From: an uncultured Candidatus Marinamargulisbacteria bacterium | Lineage (GTDB): Bacteria > Margulisbacteria > Riflemargulisbacteria > GWF2-35-9 | Assembly: GCA_903910705.1 (NCBI GenBank) | Contig: CAIWAN010000003.1 | Location: 1-34,577, forward strand | Reading direction: 5' to 3' | DNA length: 34,577 nt | Shown: piece by piece, positions 1 to 8,080 of the stretch | Numbering within the stretch: the stretch's first letter is position 1 | Layout of the letters: each line of letters opens with the position of its first letter | Notes under the pieces: generated by a model | Seen by the model: the letters and a program-made list of their open reading frames with translations, nothing else | What the model was told of the DNA's origin: nothing | Database searches by the model: none | Translations under genes and position numbers: made by a program

Positions 1-229
1 AAATAGTATAACGATGCTCCTTCATGGAAATTATTTTTGGGTGTGTCATAGTTATATATCGTTTATAAAAACAGAGTATTGCAAGCAAAAGTATTATTCA
101 TGATGTTTGGGTTGGAAATACACCAAATTCTTTCATTGTAAAATTGTAAATATAAATGAAATTCCTAAAAATCCCACACGATAGATACTCAGTTAGTCTG
201 AGTCTAAATATCATCGAGGAGGAATTAGA
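1..229. other. Non-coding AT-rich leader region
   Basis: I see no gene here. The stretch is AT-rich and ends in a strong Shine-Dalgarno sequence, GAGGAGGA at 216-223, six bases before the ATG of the phosphohexomutase gene. I could not place a convincing -35/-10 pair. Confidence 0.5.
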
Positions 230-2119
230 ATGAATAAGAAAATCGTAGCGACCTCAAAGAAACAGGATCTTGCGAAATTGGGAAAGGCTAATAATCTGAA
301 GGATTTATGTCCAAGTGATTCTCGTCTCGATCAAGTCATCCAATTGCTCAAGAAAGATAGATTTTGGGATGCAGCTCTTCTGATAGGAGAATTCTATAAC
401 TCCTTAGATAATAAGACTTATAGTGAAGCCATAAAATTGTCTAAAGAATTGATTGATGACATTCGTGCGACGATGGGTGTTCGTGCAAAAAACCGTAAAG
501 ACGCAACGACTGTCGTGTTCGGTACCTCTGGGTGGCGTGGAAAGATCGGGGAGGATTTTACCGTTTACAATGTTCATAAGGTCACTCGAGGAATCATCGA
601 TATGATGCGAACAGATGAATTCTTGAAAACAAATGGATATTTGAGCTTTGAGGATGTTCAAAGTCATGGAATCGTTGTATTCCGTGACAATCGTTTTATG
701 GGTGACGAATTTATGGATGTCGCGATGAAAGAACTCGCCAATGCAGGTATCAAAATATATTTTGCAGGGGAATGTCCTACAGGCGTCGGTTCAGCCTTGG
801 TAACCGAACTTGGTGCTGCCGGTTCGATCAACTTTACTCCGTCACACAATCCAATGGATTATGCGGGATTAAAGTTCAATCCAGCCGATGGGGGGCCAGC
901 GGATACAAACCTGACCAATATCATAGAGCAAAAATCGAAGCAGTACATGTCACTAGGTGATCATTTTATTGCTTCAAATCCGAATATTAAAGAAATCAAT
1001 GGGGGGCGAAATTATGTTGAGGTTAATGATGCTAAAATATTTTCAGCATATATCGAAAAACAGTTTGCTTCAGGTAAAGGCTTGCTCGATATTGTTTCAA
1101 TTAGAAAATTTCTAAGTGAAAAGAAAGATGACCTCTATATTTTAGTGGATAATATGCACGGTTCGTCCCGAGGGAAACTTCAGGAAATATTAGGAAATGA
1201 TCTTGTTGCTGATCTTGTCAAAAATGGTGCCATGGAGTTTATTAATACTGAAGACGATTATTCTTTCCATGGGGTTAAACCTGAACCTAATGAAAAGAAT
1301 CAAAAAGTGATCATCGATCGAGCCAAGGCAAAGGTAGAAGCAGAGCCAAAACGTCGTATGACCTTAGTCGTTTCATTGGATCCAGATGCTGATCGTATCA
1401 GATTTGGAACGGCCAACTCTGATATCAACATGAATACGTTTGGAGCGATCGCTTACGGTTATTTGCTTAAAAAAGGGATTTTGGGGCCTATTGCAACTAC
1501 ATTGCCATCCTCGAAGTTTGCTGTCGCTATTGCAAATATATATAATCAAAAAGTTTATGAGACATTGGTCGGGTTTAAGTGGTTCCGACCACTTATTGAT
1601 GCTCTTGTAAAATATGAGGAATCTGATGGGATCTCTTTTATGGGGCATACTCAGGAAAAGGATGGTATCGCCGGATTTTTGATGGCTTTACAAATTATGA
1701 AAGATCAAAATAAGGATATTTACTCTTTCTTCAAGGATCTTCAGGCGGAGTTCGGATATTATTATGCTAAACAAGCCCCACAAGAGGTTAAGAGTATTAC
1801 AATTGATGAGTGGCGGGTTTTAAGAAAAGACATTGAAAAAGATCTGCAGCTTAAGTACCAAGATGCGAAAACATTTTGGATCAATGGTGTCGAAAAAAAG
1901 GTTGTTAGTACAAGAGTCGATGATGGAATTATGATGGTTTTTGATGATAACAGTTGGATATTAGTAAGATCATCAGGTACGGAAGCAAAGTTTAGAGTTT
2001 ATTATGAAATTACGAGTAGAACTGAATTAACAGAAGCACAAGTCTCCCAAACTCAGGAACAATATGCAAATGCTGGCTTGGCTATTTTGAACCAAGCTTT
2101 ATCAGTCAAAGGTCGATAG
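230..2119 (+). CDS. Phosphoglucomutase/phosphomannomutase family protein
   Basis: This is an alpha-D-phosphohexomutase, a cytoplasmic enzyme moving phosphate between C1 and C6 of a hexose phosphate and linking glycolysis to cell-envelope sugars. The four family signatures appear in order. TSGWRGK is near residue 100. The phosphoserine loop TPSHNP is near 205. The Mg-binding DPDADR is near 385. The phosphate-binding RSSGTEAKFR is near 585. The usual GEESG sugar-binding loop is replaced by GHTQEKDG, so the substrate may differ from that of E. coli Pgm. At 629 residues it exceeds the common 450-550, because about 90 unrecognised residues precede the first catalytic domain. The ATG has a strong SD at 216-223. 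It stands alone with a hairpin after the stop. Family is certain; sugar specificity is not. Confidence 0.9.
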   Translation: MNKKIVATSKKQDLAKLGKANNLKDLCPSDSRLDQVIQLLKKDRFWDAALLIGEFYNSLDNKTYSEAIKLSKELIDDIRATMGVRAKNRKDATTVVFGTSGWRGKIGEDFTVYNVHKVTRGIIDMMRTDEFLKTNGYLSFEDVQSHGIVVFRDNRFMGDEFMDVAMKELANAGIKIYFAGECPTGVGSALVTELGAAGSINFTPSHNPMDYAGLKFNPADGGPADTNLTNIIEQKSKQYMSLGDHFIASNPNIKEINGGRNYVEVNDAKIFSAYIEKQFASGKGLLDIVSIRKFLSEKKDDLYILVDNMHGSSRGKLQEILGNDLVADLVKNGAMEFINTEDDYSFHGVKPEPNEKNQKVIIDRAKAKVEAEPKRRMTLVVSLDPDADRIRFGTANSDINMNTFGAIAYGYLLKKGILGPIATTLPSSKFAVAIANIYNQKVYETLVGFKWFRPLIDALVKYEESDGISFMGHTQEKDGIAGFLMALQIMKDQNKDIYSFFKDLQAEFGYYYAKQAPQEVKSITIDEWRVLRKDIEKDLQLKYQDAKTFWINGVEKKVVSTRVDDGIMMVFDDNSWILVRSSGTEAKFRVYYEITSRTELTEAQVSQTQEQYANAGLAILNQALSVKGR

Positions 2120-2148
2120 TTCAAATTTGCCTGTAATCTGACGCTATA

Positions 2149-2172
2149 GGCCAATGGCTAACCCCATTGGCC
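2149..2172 (+). terminator. Terminator-like hairpin after phosphohexomutase gene
   Basis: A perfect 9-bp stem, GGCCAATGG at 2149-2157 and CCATTGGCC at 2164-2172, closes a 6-nt loop 29 nt after the stop codon. Only a weak T-rich stretch follows (TTCGTT), so it may terminate inefficiently. Confidence 0.6.
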
Positions 2173-2223
2173 TTCGTTAAATAACCCGCCTATTCCGCAA
2201 TATCTTGATGAAAGGACGGAGTC

Positions 2224-2283
2224 TTGCATTTCCTCGTTCCCTCATGCTACCATTTCTTTAACATAACAAAAAAGTTATATTAA
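2224..2283 (+). promoter_or_regulatory. Candidate abiE promoter and operator
   Basis: TTGCAT at 2224-2229 and TACCAT at 2248-2253 form a weak -35/-10 pair with an 18-nt spacer. TG one base before the -10 makes it an extended -10. Just downstream is an inverted repeat, TTAACATAAC at 2258-2267 and GTTATATTAA at 2274-2283, with 9 of 10 positions complementary across an A6 spacer. AbiEi antitoxins are known to repress their own operon by binding inverted repeats at the promoter, so I infer this is the operator. An SD-like AAGGAAA follows at 2282-2288. Confidence 0.45.
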
Positions 2284-2292
2284 GGAAACGAC

Positions 2293-2934
2293 ATGAAATA
2301 TCTGGATTTCAAAAAAGCCTTTAATTTTTTGCCCTATTTTACGCCTTCTCAGTTGGTGGGGGAGGGTTGGGCGCTGCCGACTATTCGTAAGCAACTGTTG
2401 GATTGGGAAAAGAAAAACAACGTTATTCAATTAAAAAAGGGTCTTTATTGTTTTTCGGATTCGACGTTGCCTTTTCAGCGTGAGGTTATTGCTAATAGGT
2501 TGGTTTCACCGTCCTATATCAGTTTGGAGTTCGCTTTGTCTCGATATGGTCTGATCCCCGAGTTTGGGGGAGCGATTACCTCGATAACCACTAAAAAACC
2601 ACAACACTTTCAAACCGAGCTAGGTGCTTTTTCATATCGCCATGTGACACTTTCCTTGTTTGATGGGTTTATTGAGGAAAGGCTTCCTTCAGGACTAGCC
2701 TATTTGATGGCGAAACCTGAAAAGGCAGTACTCGATTTCTTGTATTATCGTCTCTCTGATATCAACCCCGAGGACAGCCAAATATTTGATTCTTCTTTTC
2801 GTTTTCAGAACCTAGACATCTTAGATAGGGATCTATTGCTGCGATATGCGAAAGCAAGTCGAGTCAAAAAACTGGTCTCCGTGGTTGAAAACTTGAGACA
2901 ATTTATCTCAAAGGAAGGGTATCGCCCGCTATGA
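2293..2934 (+). CDS. AbiEi-type antitoxin/transcriptional regulator
   Basis: A 213-residue protein resembling AbiEi-family antitoxins. The N-terminal ~60 residues look like a winged helix-turn-helix (LVGEGWALPTIRKQL, then a basic wing KKGLYCF). The following segment (VIANRLVSPSYISLEFAL, then a domain ending PEKAVLDFLYY) is typical of this family. AbiEi represses its operon and antagonises the partner AbiEii nucleotidyltransferase in a type IV toxin-antitoxin/abortive-infection system. The stop codon overlaps the partner start in ATGA, so the pair is translationally coupled. A palindrome lies between promoter and start. Assignment rests on domain order plus the AbiEii-like partner. Confidence 0.75.
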   Translation: MKYLDFKKAFNFLPYFTPSQLVGEGWALPTIRKQLLDWEKKNNVIQLKKGLYCFSDSTLPFQREVIANRLVSPSYISLEFALSRYGLIPEFGGAITSITTKKPQHFQTELGAFSYRHVTLSLFDGFIEERLPSGLAYLMAKPEKAVLDFLYYRLSDINPEDSQIFDSSFRFQNLDILDRDLLLRYAKASRVKKLVSVVENLRQFISKEGYRPL

Positions 2935-3737
2935 TTGAAAATCTGCGTCAACAAATACAATCGGTCAGCTCGGTTGATATGAAATTGTCGATCGTTCGTG
3001 AATATTTACAGTTACTGATCCTTCGTATCATCGAAGAACGTGGCTACTCAAAACATATTGCTTTTGTCGGCGGCACCTTGCTTCGCATTTTATATGGACT
3101 CAACCGGTATTCAGAGGATCTTGACTTTTCGTTGGTTCAGCCTCAAGACTTTTCCTTTGATAATATGCTGAAATCGATCGAAAAAGACCTTCGATTGTAT
3201 GGTTTTTCCGTTTTATTGACAAAAAAAGACACCCATATCGTCATGAATAGTTTTATCAAGTTCCAAGATGTGCTGTTCCCGTTAGGGTTGTCGACACAAA
3301 AGAGTCAAATTTTATCGATCAAATTAGAGATCGATTCTCGCCCACCCAGTGGTTATCAAACCGAGTCAACCCTGATTCAGAATCATTTCTTGCTGAACGT
3401 GTTCCATTTTGATAAGCCTTCTCTTTTTGCGGGGAAACTTCATGCTATCTTATGTAGGCCTTACGCAAAAGGGCGTGACCTGTATGATCTGGTCTGGTTT
3501 TTAGGGCAACCCATCACCCCAAATTATTATTTGCTAAGCAATGCCTATGAACAAACCGAGCATGAGCGGATTGATTTTGACGCTAGCGTTTTATCACAAA
3601 AACTGACCTCAAAAATCGAAGGACTGGATTTTAGCAAAATTCTGCCCGATATCACACCATTTTTAATCAATACGAATGAACAACGGTTTTTAGCGAAAGA
3701 GGTTATCCTTCAGGCCATCAAGCAATCGCTACCCTAA
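2931..3737 (+). CDS. AbiEii-type nucleotidyltransferase toxin
   Basis: A 268-residue nucleotidyltransferase of the AbiEii/AbiGii family. The polymerase-beta-like signature is visible at residues ~45-67: VGGTLLRILYGLNRYSEDLD, with the GG(T) loop and the D-x-D metal pair (EDLDFS). The C-terminal part contains KLHAILCRPYAKGRDLYDLVW-type sequence, normal for the family. AbiEii toxins transfer nucleotides and halt growth, in some cases during phage infection. The start overlaps the antitoxin stop by 4 nt. The 3' end overlaps the convergent trmB gene by 20 nt. Such tight packing suggests either long residence or insertion directly against trmB. Confidence 0.8.
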   Translation: MIENLRQQIQSVSSVDMKLSIVREYLQLLILRIIEERGYSKHIAFVGGTLLRILYGLNRYSEDLDFSLVQPQDFSFDNMLKSIEKDLRLYGFSVLLTKKDTHIVMNSFIKFQDVLFPLGLSTQKSQILSIKLEIDSRPPSGYQTESTLIQNHFLLNVFHFDKPSLFAGKLHAILCRPYAKGRDLYDLVWFLGQPITPNYYLLSNAYEQTEHERIDFDASVLSQKLTSKIEGLDFSKILPDITPFLINTNEQRFLAKEVILQAIKQSLP

Positions 3738-4335
3738 ATTCCACCCGATAGATCGGCCACTGATTCTTTAGGCATTGCGCCTCGAAATAGGACTGTATGC
3801 CCAGTGGGTTAGGGTGATGAACGCCGTTCTCGTTGAGGATAATGGTGAAGTGGCCGTTCTCGTTGATATAGCTGAGCGTATCAAGATACAGGTTCTCGAC
3901 ATCGGTCTGAAAGAGTATCGTTGCTCCGTGTTTAAGTTTAGCAGGGATCTCGCTTAGGAACTTGGCGTTAATGATACGTCGTTTGTGATGGCGGGGCTTG
4001 AACCAAGGATCGCAAAAGAACGTCGTGACTCGGTCGAGGCTATTGTCGGGGATAATATCGAGGTTCATCAGTGAGCTAGCGGCAACAACCTTGCAATTGG
4101 GTAAGGCCTGCTCTTCGATCAGCTTCTCGATCTTCTCTACAAGCGGCGTGCGGACTTCTAATCCCAGATAATTCCAGTCGGGGTTTTGCTTGGCCGATTC
4201 GAGAATAAACTCCCCATGAGCAAACCCAATATCGAGATGAAGCGGCTGTTTTGGGGCAGGGTATTGTTCCTCTATTTGCAATTTAGGCATTTCTCTGTGA
4301 AAATTGAACGGGTTTGTGTGCTTTCTAACGCGCAT
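3718..4335 (-). CDS. trmB: tRNA (guanine-N7)-methyltransferase
   Basis: TrmB makes m7G46 in tRNA using S-adenosylmethionine. The SAM-binding loop is LDIGFAHGEF (residues ~33-42) and the acidic strand is GLEVR. The substrate/catalytic segment CDPWFKPRHHKRRI (~109-122) matches the family PDPW-x-K-x-RHxKRR motif, with C in place of the first P. The length of 205 residues is normal. The ATG (4333-4335 complement) is preceded by AAGGG, which belongs to the end of the dispersed repeat at 4343-4383. The repeat therefore seems to supply this gene's ribosome binding site. It is convergent with, and overlaps, the toxin gene by 20 nt. Confidence 0.88.
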   Translation of the reverse strand: MRVRKHTNPFNFHREMPKLQIEEQYPAPKQPLHLDIGFAHGEFILESAKQNPDWNYLGLEVRTPLVEKIEKLIEEQALPNCKVVAASSLMNLDIIPDNSLDRVTTFFCDPWFKPRHHKRRIINAKFLSEIPAKLKHGATILFQTDVENLYLDTLSYINENGHFTIILNENGVHHPNPLGIQSYFEAQCLKNQWPIYRVEFRVAIA

Positions 4336-4342
4336 GAGCAGA

Positions 4343-4383
4343 ACCCTTCCGCCCTTCGGGCACCTTCCCTTGGCAAGGGAAGG
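4343..4383 (-). repeat. Dispersed repeat, left inverted copy beside DUF559 gene
   Basis: Read on the minus strand, this 41-nt element begins with the palindrome CCTTCCCTTGCCAAGGGAAGG, continues GTGCCCGAAGGGC, and ends GGAAGGGT just before the trmB start. Related copies in the opposite orientation lie at 4752-4813 and 9193-9235. With the 4752 copy it forms inverted repeats around the DUF559 gene. Confidence 0.7.
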
Positions 4384-4401
4384 AGAGTGTGATTAGCTAA
4401 T

Positions 4402-4815
4402 ATGAAACGAATATACAACAGGAGTGATCAAAAAGAAAAGCGAAAGATTCTTCGTCAGAATATGACGGAAGCTGAAATCGTTTTATGGAATGCCTTACGA
4501 ACGAGTGATTTGATAAGTTGTAAGTTTGTCCGACAATATAGCGTTGAAGCTTTTGTGTTAGATTTTTATTGTCGACGACTAAAGTTAGCGATTGAAGTTG
4601 ACGGAAGCATTCATGATGATTTATCTGCAAAAGCTTATGATGCGCAACGAACGAGAATATTGTGTCGATATGGTATTAAAGTTGTTCGCTTCACAAACGA
4701 CCAAGTGCTACAATCAATCGGCACTGTCATTGATACAATAAAGCATCTTATCCTTCCCTTGCTAAGGGAAGGTGGCAGCGTGGACCGTGAAACGGTCGGG
4801 CTGACGGAAGGGTAA
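4402..4815 (+). CDS. DUF559/Vsr-like endonuclease-fold protein
   Basis: A 137-residue protein of the DUF559 family, distantly related to Vsr and PD-(D/E)XK nucleases. Visible hallmarks are RQNMTEAEIVLWNALR near the N-terminus, KFVRQYSVEAFVLDFYC with the acidic D, and LAIEVDGSIHD with the E-x-D metal-binding pair. The end is GIKVVRFTNDQVL. The last ~20 residues are read out of the flanking repeat and are probably not part of the fold. An SD-like AAGGAG at 4380-4385 is rather far from the ATG. The gene sits between inverted copies of a short repeat, which suggests a small mobile or selfish unit. The biochemical role of DUF559 proteins is largely unknown. Confidence 0.7.
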   Translation: MKRIYNRSDQKEKRKILRQNMTEAEIVLWNALRTSDLISCKFVRQYSVEAFVLDFYCRRLKLAIEVDGSIHDDLSAKAYDAQRTRILCRYGIKVVRFTNDQVLQSIGTVIDTIKHLILPLLREGGSVDRETVGLTEG

Positions 4816-4864
4816 GTATTTTGAAACAGCGTGGACCGTGAAACGGTCGGGCTGACGGAAGGGT
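4752..4864 (+). repeat. Dispersed repeat, right copy with exact 38-bp direct duplication
   Basis: The element starts with the palindrome CCTTCCCTTGCTAAGGGAAGG at 4752-4772. It contains an exact 38-bp unit twice, at 4776-4813 and 4827-4864 (offset 51 bp). Each unit carries the hairpin GACCGT-GAA-ACGGTC and ends GGAAGGGT. The first copy encodes the C-terminus and stop of the DUF559 gene. The second ends 5 nt before the TTG start of map and provides its SD. Confidence 0.85.
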
Positions 4865-4869
4865 GTCTC

Positions 4870-5619
4870 TTGAAAAACATTCTCATCAAAACCCCGCAGC
4901 AGATCGAGGGGATTGCGGCGGCTGGGAAGCAAGTCGCCAACTTCTTTGATTTCATTCGGCCCCACGTTAAGGCTGGTGTTAAAACCATTGAGTTGGACAA
5001 GTTAGCCGAACAATTCGTCGAACGGGAAAAGGGGGTCGCTGCGTTTCGAGAGGTACCCAATTATTTCCATAGCATTTGCGTCTCCATCAACGAACAGATC
5101 GTCCACGGTATCCCAGGCGAACGGGTCATCGCGGAGGGCGACCTCGTCAAAATTGACTTCGGCTTTAAAAAGAACGGCTTTATTGGCGACGCGTGCCGCA
5201 CTTTTGTTGTGGGCGAGGTGCCGAATCGAGTCCGTGAGTTGGTCGAGGTGACCGAAACCGCCCTGAATAAGGCGATCGAGGTTTGTCGGATCGGCAAACG
5301 CATTGGGGATATCGGCTTTACAATTCAGCGTTATGTCGAAAGCCATCGATTCAGTGTGGTACGAGAATATGTCGGCCATGGGGTTGGCATCGAATTGCAC
5401 GAGCCGCCGAACGTCCCTCATTATGGCCACAAAAACACCGGAACCGAACTCAAAGAAGGCATGGTGATTGCCATAGAGCCCATGATAAACATGGGGACGT
5501 GGCGTTCGAAGCCCTTGGCAGATGGTTGGACGGTCGTTACAATGGACGGCAAATGGTCGGCTCAGTTTGAGCATACGATCGCCATCACCAAAGACGGCCC
5601 AAGGATACTAACCATTTAA
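4870..5619 (+). CDS. map: Type I methionine aminopeptidase
   Basis: Removes the initiator methionine from nascent proteins in the cytoplasm. With the TTG start at 4870 the protein has 249 residues and all metal/catalytic residues fall at family positions: H79 (VHGIP), D96 (IDFG), D107 (GDACRT), H170 (GHGVG), E203 (AIEPM) and E234 (QFEHT). An upstream in-frame GTG at 4831 would add 13 residues encoded by the repeat. I reject it, because GGAAGGG at 4857-4863 is well spaced for the TTG. It is probably the first gene of an operon with the BCCP-like gene and the cyclase. Confidence 0.92.
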   Translation: MKNILIKTPQQIEGIAAAGKQVANFFDFIRPHVKAGVKTIELDKLAEQFVEREKGVAAFREVPNYFHSICVSINEQIVHGIPGERVIAEGDLVKIDFGFKKNGFIGDACRTFVVGEVPNRVRELVEVTETALNKAIEVCRIGKRIGDIGFTIQRYVESHRFSVVREYVGHGVGIELHEPPNVPHYGHKNTGTELKEGMVIAIEPMINMGTWRSKPLADGWTVVTMDGKWSAQFEHTIAITKDGPRILTI

Positions 5620-5651
5620 CCCTATCGGGCAATTTGAAAGGAACGAACCAA

Positions 5652-6041
5652 ATGAACTTGAAACACATTGAATCCATTGTCGAACTTTTTGAAAAGGCCT
5701 CTATCCATAAATTGGTCATTGAAGAAGCCGATCTCTCGTTGTCCTTAACGCGAGGACAGAGTGTCCCCGCCGTTCCCGTTGTTTCTACCCCTGTTGTTTC
5801 GGCTCCGGTTGTGCCTAGTCCCCTTCTCGTTTCACTAAAATCAACGGGTGTTGGTTTTGTGAAGGTAAAGGTCAACGAAGGCAACTCGATCAAAAAAGGT
5901 CAGGTGGCGTTCAGCATCACCTCTATGAATATCGAAAACGACTACAAAGCCGAGCAAGATGGCATCGTCCACCAGATACACGTTGATGATGGGGGCGCCG
6001 TTGAGTTCGGACAAAAACTCATCGACCTCAATGTTGGGTAA
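5652..6041 (+). CDS. Biotin carboxyl carrier (AccB)-like protein lacking the biotinyl lysine
   Basis: The architecture is that of AccB: an N-terminal helical segment (NLKHIESIVELFEKASIHKL, residues 2-21), a Pro/Val-rich linker (~38-58) and a C-terminal biotinyl/lipoyl fold (~64-129) ending AVEFGQKLIDLNVG. In AccB the modified lysine lies in E-A-M-K-M/L. Here the same place reads T-S-M-N-I, so position 93 is Asn (codon AAT at 5928-5930). As written it cannot be biotinylated there. It is followed by a cyclase gene rather than accC. The ATG at 5652 has AAAGGA upstream; a TTG at 5634 is an alternative start. Fold assignment is firm, but carrier function is doubtful. Confidence 0.75.
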   Translation: MNLKHIESIVELFEKASIHKLVIEEADLSLSLTRGQSVPAVPVVSTPVVSAPVVPSPLLVSLKSTGVGFVKVKVNEGNSIKKGQVAFSITSMNIENDYKAEQDGIVHQIHVDDGGAVEFGQKLIDLNVG

Positions 6042-7902
6042 ATCTCCTCGCACCCCTCGCCACAATGAGGGGCAGGATTTTCCACTCATCAAAGCGCTTT
6101 GTATTTCCGTTCTCGTCGCCCTCCTAACGCTGACCCCGATTATTCATATCCTGAATTTATCCTCCTATAACTCAAAATTTCACATGCGGGGGCCTCTCCC
6201 CACCTCGGATAACATCCTAATTGTTGCGATTGACAATGAATCGATCGACTGGCTGATGAAATGGCCTTGGACGCGCCGTACACATGCCAAACTCGTCGAT
6301 CTCCTCAAAGATGCCGGCGCAAAGTTGATCATTTATGATGTGTTTTTTGATTCCCCCACACAGTTCGATCCCCAAGATGATATCGATCTCGCAACGTCAA
6401 TAAAACGAGCAGGGAATGTCCTCCTTGCGTCCAGTTATCAAAAGATCGAAAAGAATGCCCAGTTCCAAGTGCTACGACTTCCGTTCAAGAAACCGATCCC
6501 GATTCTCAATAATGCCGCGCTTGATCTAGGCGTTGTCCATCCGGACCCAGATGCGGATAGTGTTGTGCGTCGGTTTCAACTTGTTTTTCAGTCAAAAGGG
6601 GATACGTTCTATGCTTTGGGGCTTCAAGCCGTTCGACGTTTTGAAAATAACTTTCATGTTAATTTAGAATCGACCAAAAAAATTCTTGTCGGCAAGCATT
6701 CGATCCCACTTTATCAAAAAAAGATGTTGATCAACTACCATGGTCCCAGTAAAACCTTTAAGACGATCCCTTTTGCTCGCGTTTTCGATCCGGCAGATCC
6801 GCAATTTAAAGGGGAAGAGCTCAAAGATCATCCCGAATGGTTCAAAGATAAGATCGTCTTGATCGGCGCATCGGCGCTTGAACTTCATGATGTATTCTCG
6901 ACCCCCTTCGATAAAGAACTACCGGGTGTCGAGATCCATGCCAACGTCATCGAGACCATCCTAAAGGATCAATATATTGAGGTGTTGAACGCCGGGTGGG
7001 TCTTTTTGTCCATGATCCTGATTTCTTGGGTAAATATCCGTTTTGGGAAACGCATGAAAATACGGCCATTTTTCGGATTGATGGTCTTTCAAACGCTAGC
7101 GATCTATATCGCGTCCTTTTCTGCTTTTATTTTTACTCGACTTGAAATGCCGACCTATACGCTTCTGATAACCCTTTGGCTCACCTTTCTGTTGCAAACG
7201 ATCATAAAATTTGTCCAAGAAGAAAAGGAAAAGAAAAAAGTCCGTGATGTTTTCTCCCAATATGTCGCGCCGTCGGTTGTAAACGAGATATTATCTCATC
7301 CCGAATCGATCGAATTAGGCGGAGAAATGCGCGAAGTGACGATTTTCTTTAGTGACATCCGCGGCTTTACGACGTTTAGTGAGGCCCATACCCCCAAAGA
7401 AGTCGTTGAACTCTTAAACGAATATCTCGATGCGATGACTCAAGTGATCTTCGAGTTCGGCGGAACCTTAGACAAATATGTCGGCGATGAGATCATGGCC
7501 ATATTCGGCGCGCCGCTACCTCTGGCCGATCATCCTCGTATCGCTGTGGCGTGTGCCATCGCTCAGATGAAAAAGCTGCGAGAGCTACAACAAAAATGGC
7601 GATCGGAGGGAAAAACCGTTCTTGATATTGGGATGGGGCTTAACACGGGGACGGTCGTTGTCGGCAATATCGGTTCGACGATCCATAAGGACTATACGGT
7701 CATCGGAGATGCCGTTAATTTGGCCGCACGGATCGAGTCTTTAACCCGAACCTACAGTGACGATAAACATATCACCCACCTGCTGATCTCCGAGGATACT
7801 TATCTGCAGGTCAAAGACTATTTTGAGTGCCAATATGTCGATGAGATTACGGTGAAGGGAAAGTTAGAGACCACTAAATTATTTGAGGTTCTCGTTGAAT
7901 AA
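6031..7902 (+). CDS. CHASE2-domain class III adenylate cyclase
   Basis: A membrane cyclase making a cyclic nucleotide, probably cAMP. It has an N-terminal TM helix (~23-43) and an extracytoplasmic CHASE2 sensor (~50-310, with the typical LIIYDVFFDSP and KDKIVLIGASA segments). Three TM helices follow (~320-395), then a cytoplasmic cyclase domain (~435-600). Metal aspartates are in FFSDIRGFT and KYVGDEIMA. GDAVNLAARIE carries the transition-state Asn/Arg. The lysine before YVGDE favours ATP over GTP. I chose ATG 6031, which overlaps the accB-like stop by 11 nt and suggests coupling. An in-frame ATG at 5959 would overlap far too much. CHASE2 ligands are generally unknown. Confidence 0.88.
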   Translation: MLGKSPRTPRHNEGQDFPLIKALCISVLVALLTLTPIIHILNLSSYNSKFHMRGPLPTSDNILIVAIDNESIDWLMKWPWTRRTHAKLVDLLKDAGAKLIIYDVFFDSPTQFDPQDDIDLATSIKRAGNVLLASSYQKIEKNAQFQVLRLPFKKPIPILNNAALDLGVVHPDPDADSVVRRFQLVFQSKGDTFYALGLQAVRRFENNFHVNLESTKKILVGKHSIPLYQKKMLINYHGPSKTFKTIPFARVFDPADPQFKGEELKDHPEWFKDKIVLIGASALELHDVFSTPFDKELPGVEIHANVIETILKDQYIEVLNAGWVFLSMILISWVNIRFGKRMKIRPFFGLMVFQTLAIYIASFSAFIFTRLEMPTYTLLITLWLTFLLQTIIKFVQEEKEKKKVRDVFSQYVAPSVVNEILSHPESIELGGEMREVTIFFSDIRGFTTFSEAHTPKEVVELLNEYLDAMTQVIFEFGGTLDKYVGDEIMAIFGAPLPLADHPRIAVACAIAQMKKLRELQQKWRSEGKTVLDIGMGLNTGTVVVGNIGSTIHKDYTVIGDAVNLAARIESLTRTYSDDKHITHLLISEDTYLQVKDYFECQYVDEITVKGKLETTKLFEVLVE

Positions 7903-7933
7903 CCCCATCAAAATCAGTAATGACTAGCGGGAC

Positions 7934-7962
7934 TTTACTTTTTTCTTTAGATTGAATATACT
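7934..7962 (+). promoter_or_regulatory. Candidate sigma70 promoter for outer-membrane protein gene
   Basis: TTTACT at 7934-7939 and TATACT at 7957-7962 are separated by 17 nt. They match the consensus at 4/6 and 5/6 positions. The implied leader is about 110 nt long, unusual beside the near-leaderless genes elsewhere in this window. Confidence 0.5.
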
Positions 7963-8080
7963 GCAAGTGATGTTTTATTGCGATATGATTACTTTTGAGG
8001 GGGTGATGATTCAATAAAAACTAGGTGCGAAATATCCTGGAATTTGTTTCTAAGGATGAATTAAGAGATAGGAGAAAAAA

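Noticed and set aside
4831-4869. GTG 4831 as start of methionine aminopeptidase
   Set aside because: It would translate the 38-bp repeat into the protein N-terminus. TTG 4870 has a well-spaced SD and places all metal ligands at usual positions.
5002-5574. 190-residue open frame on the minus strand
   Set aside because: It lies wholly opposite map, which has all catalytic residues; no family resemblance or SD.
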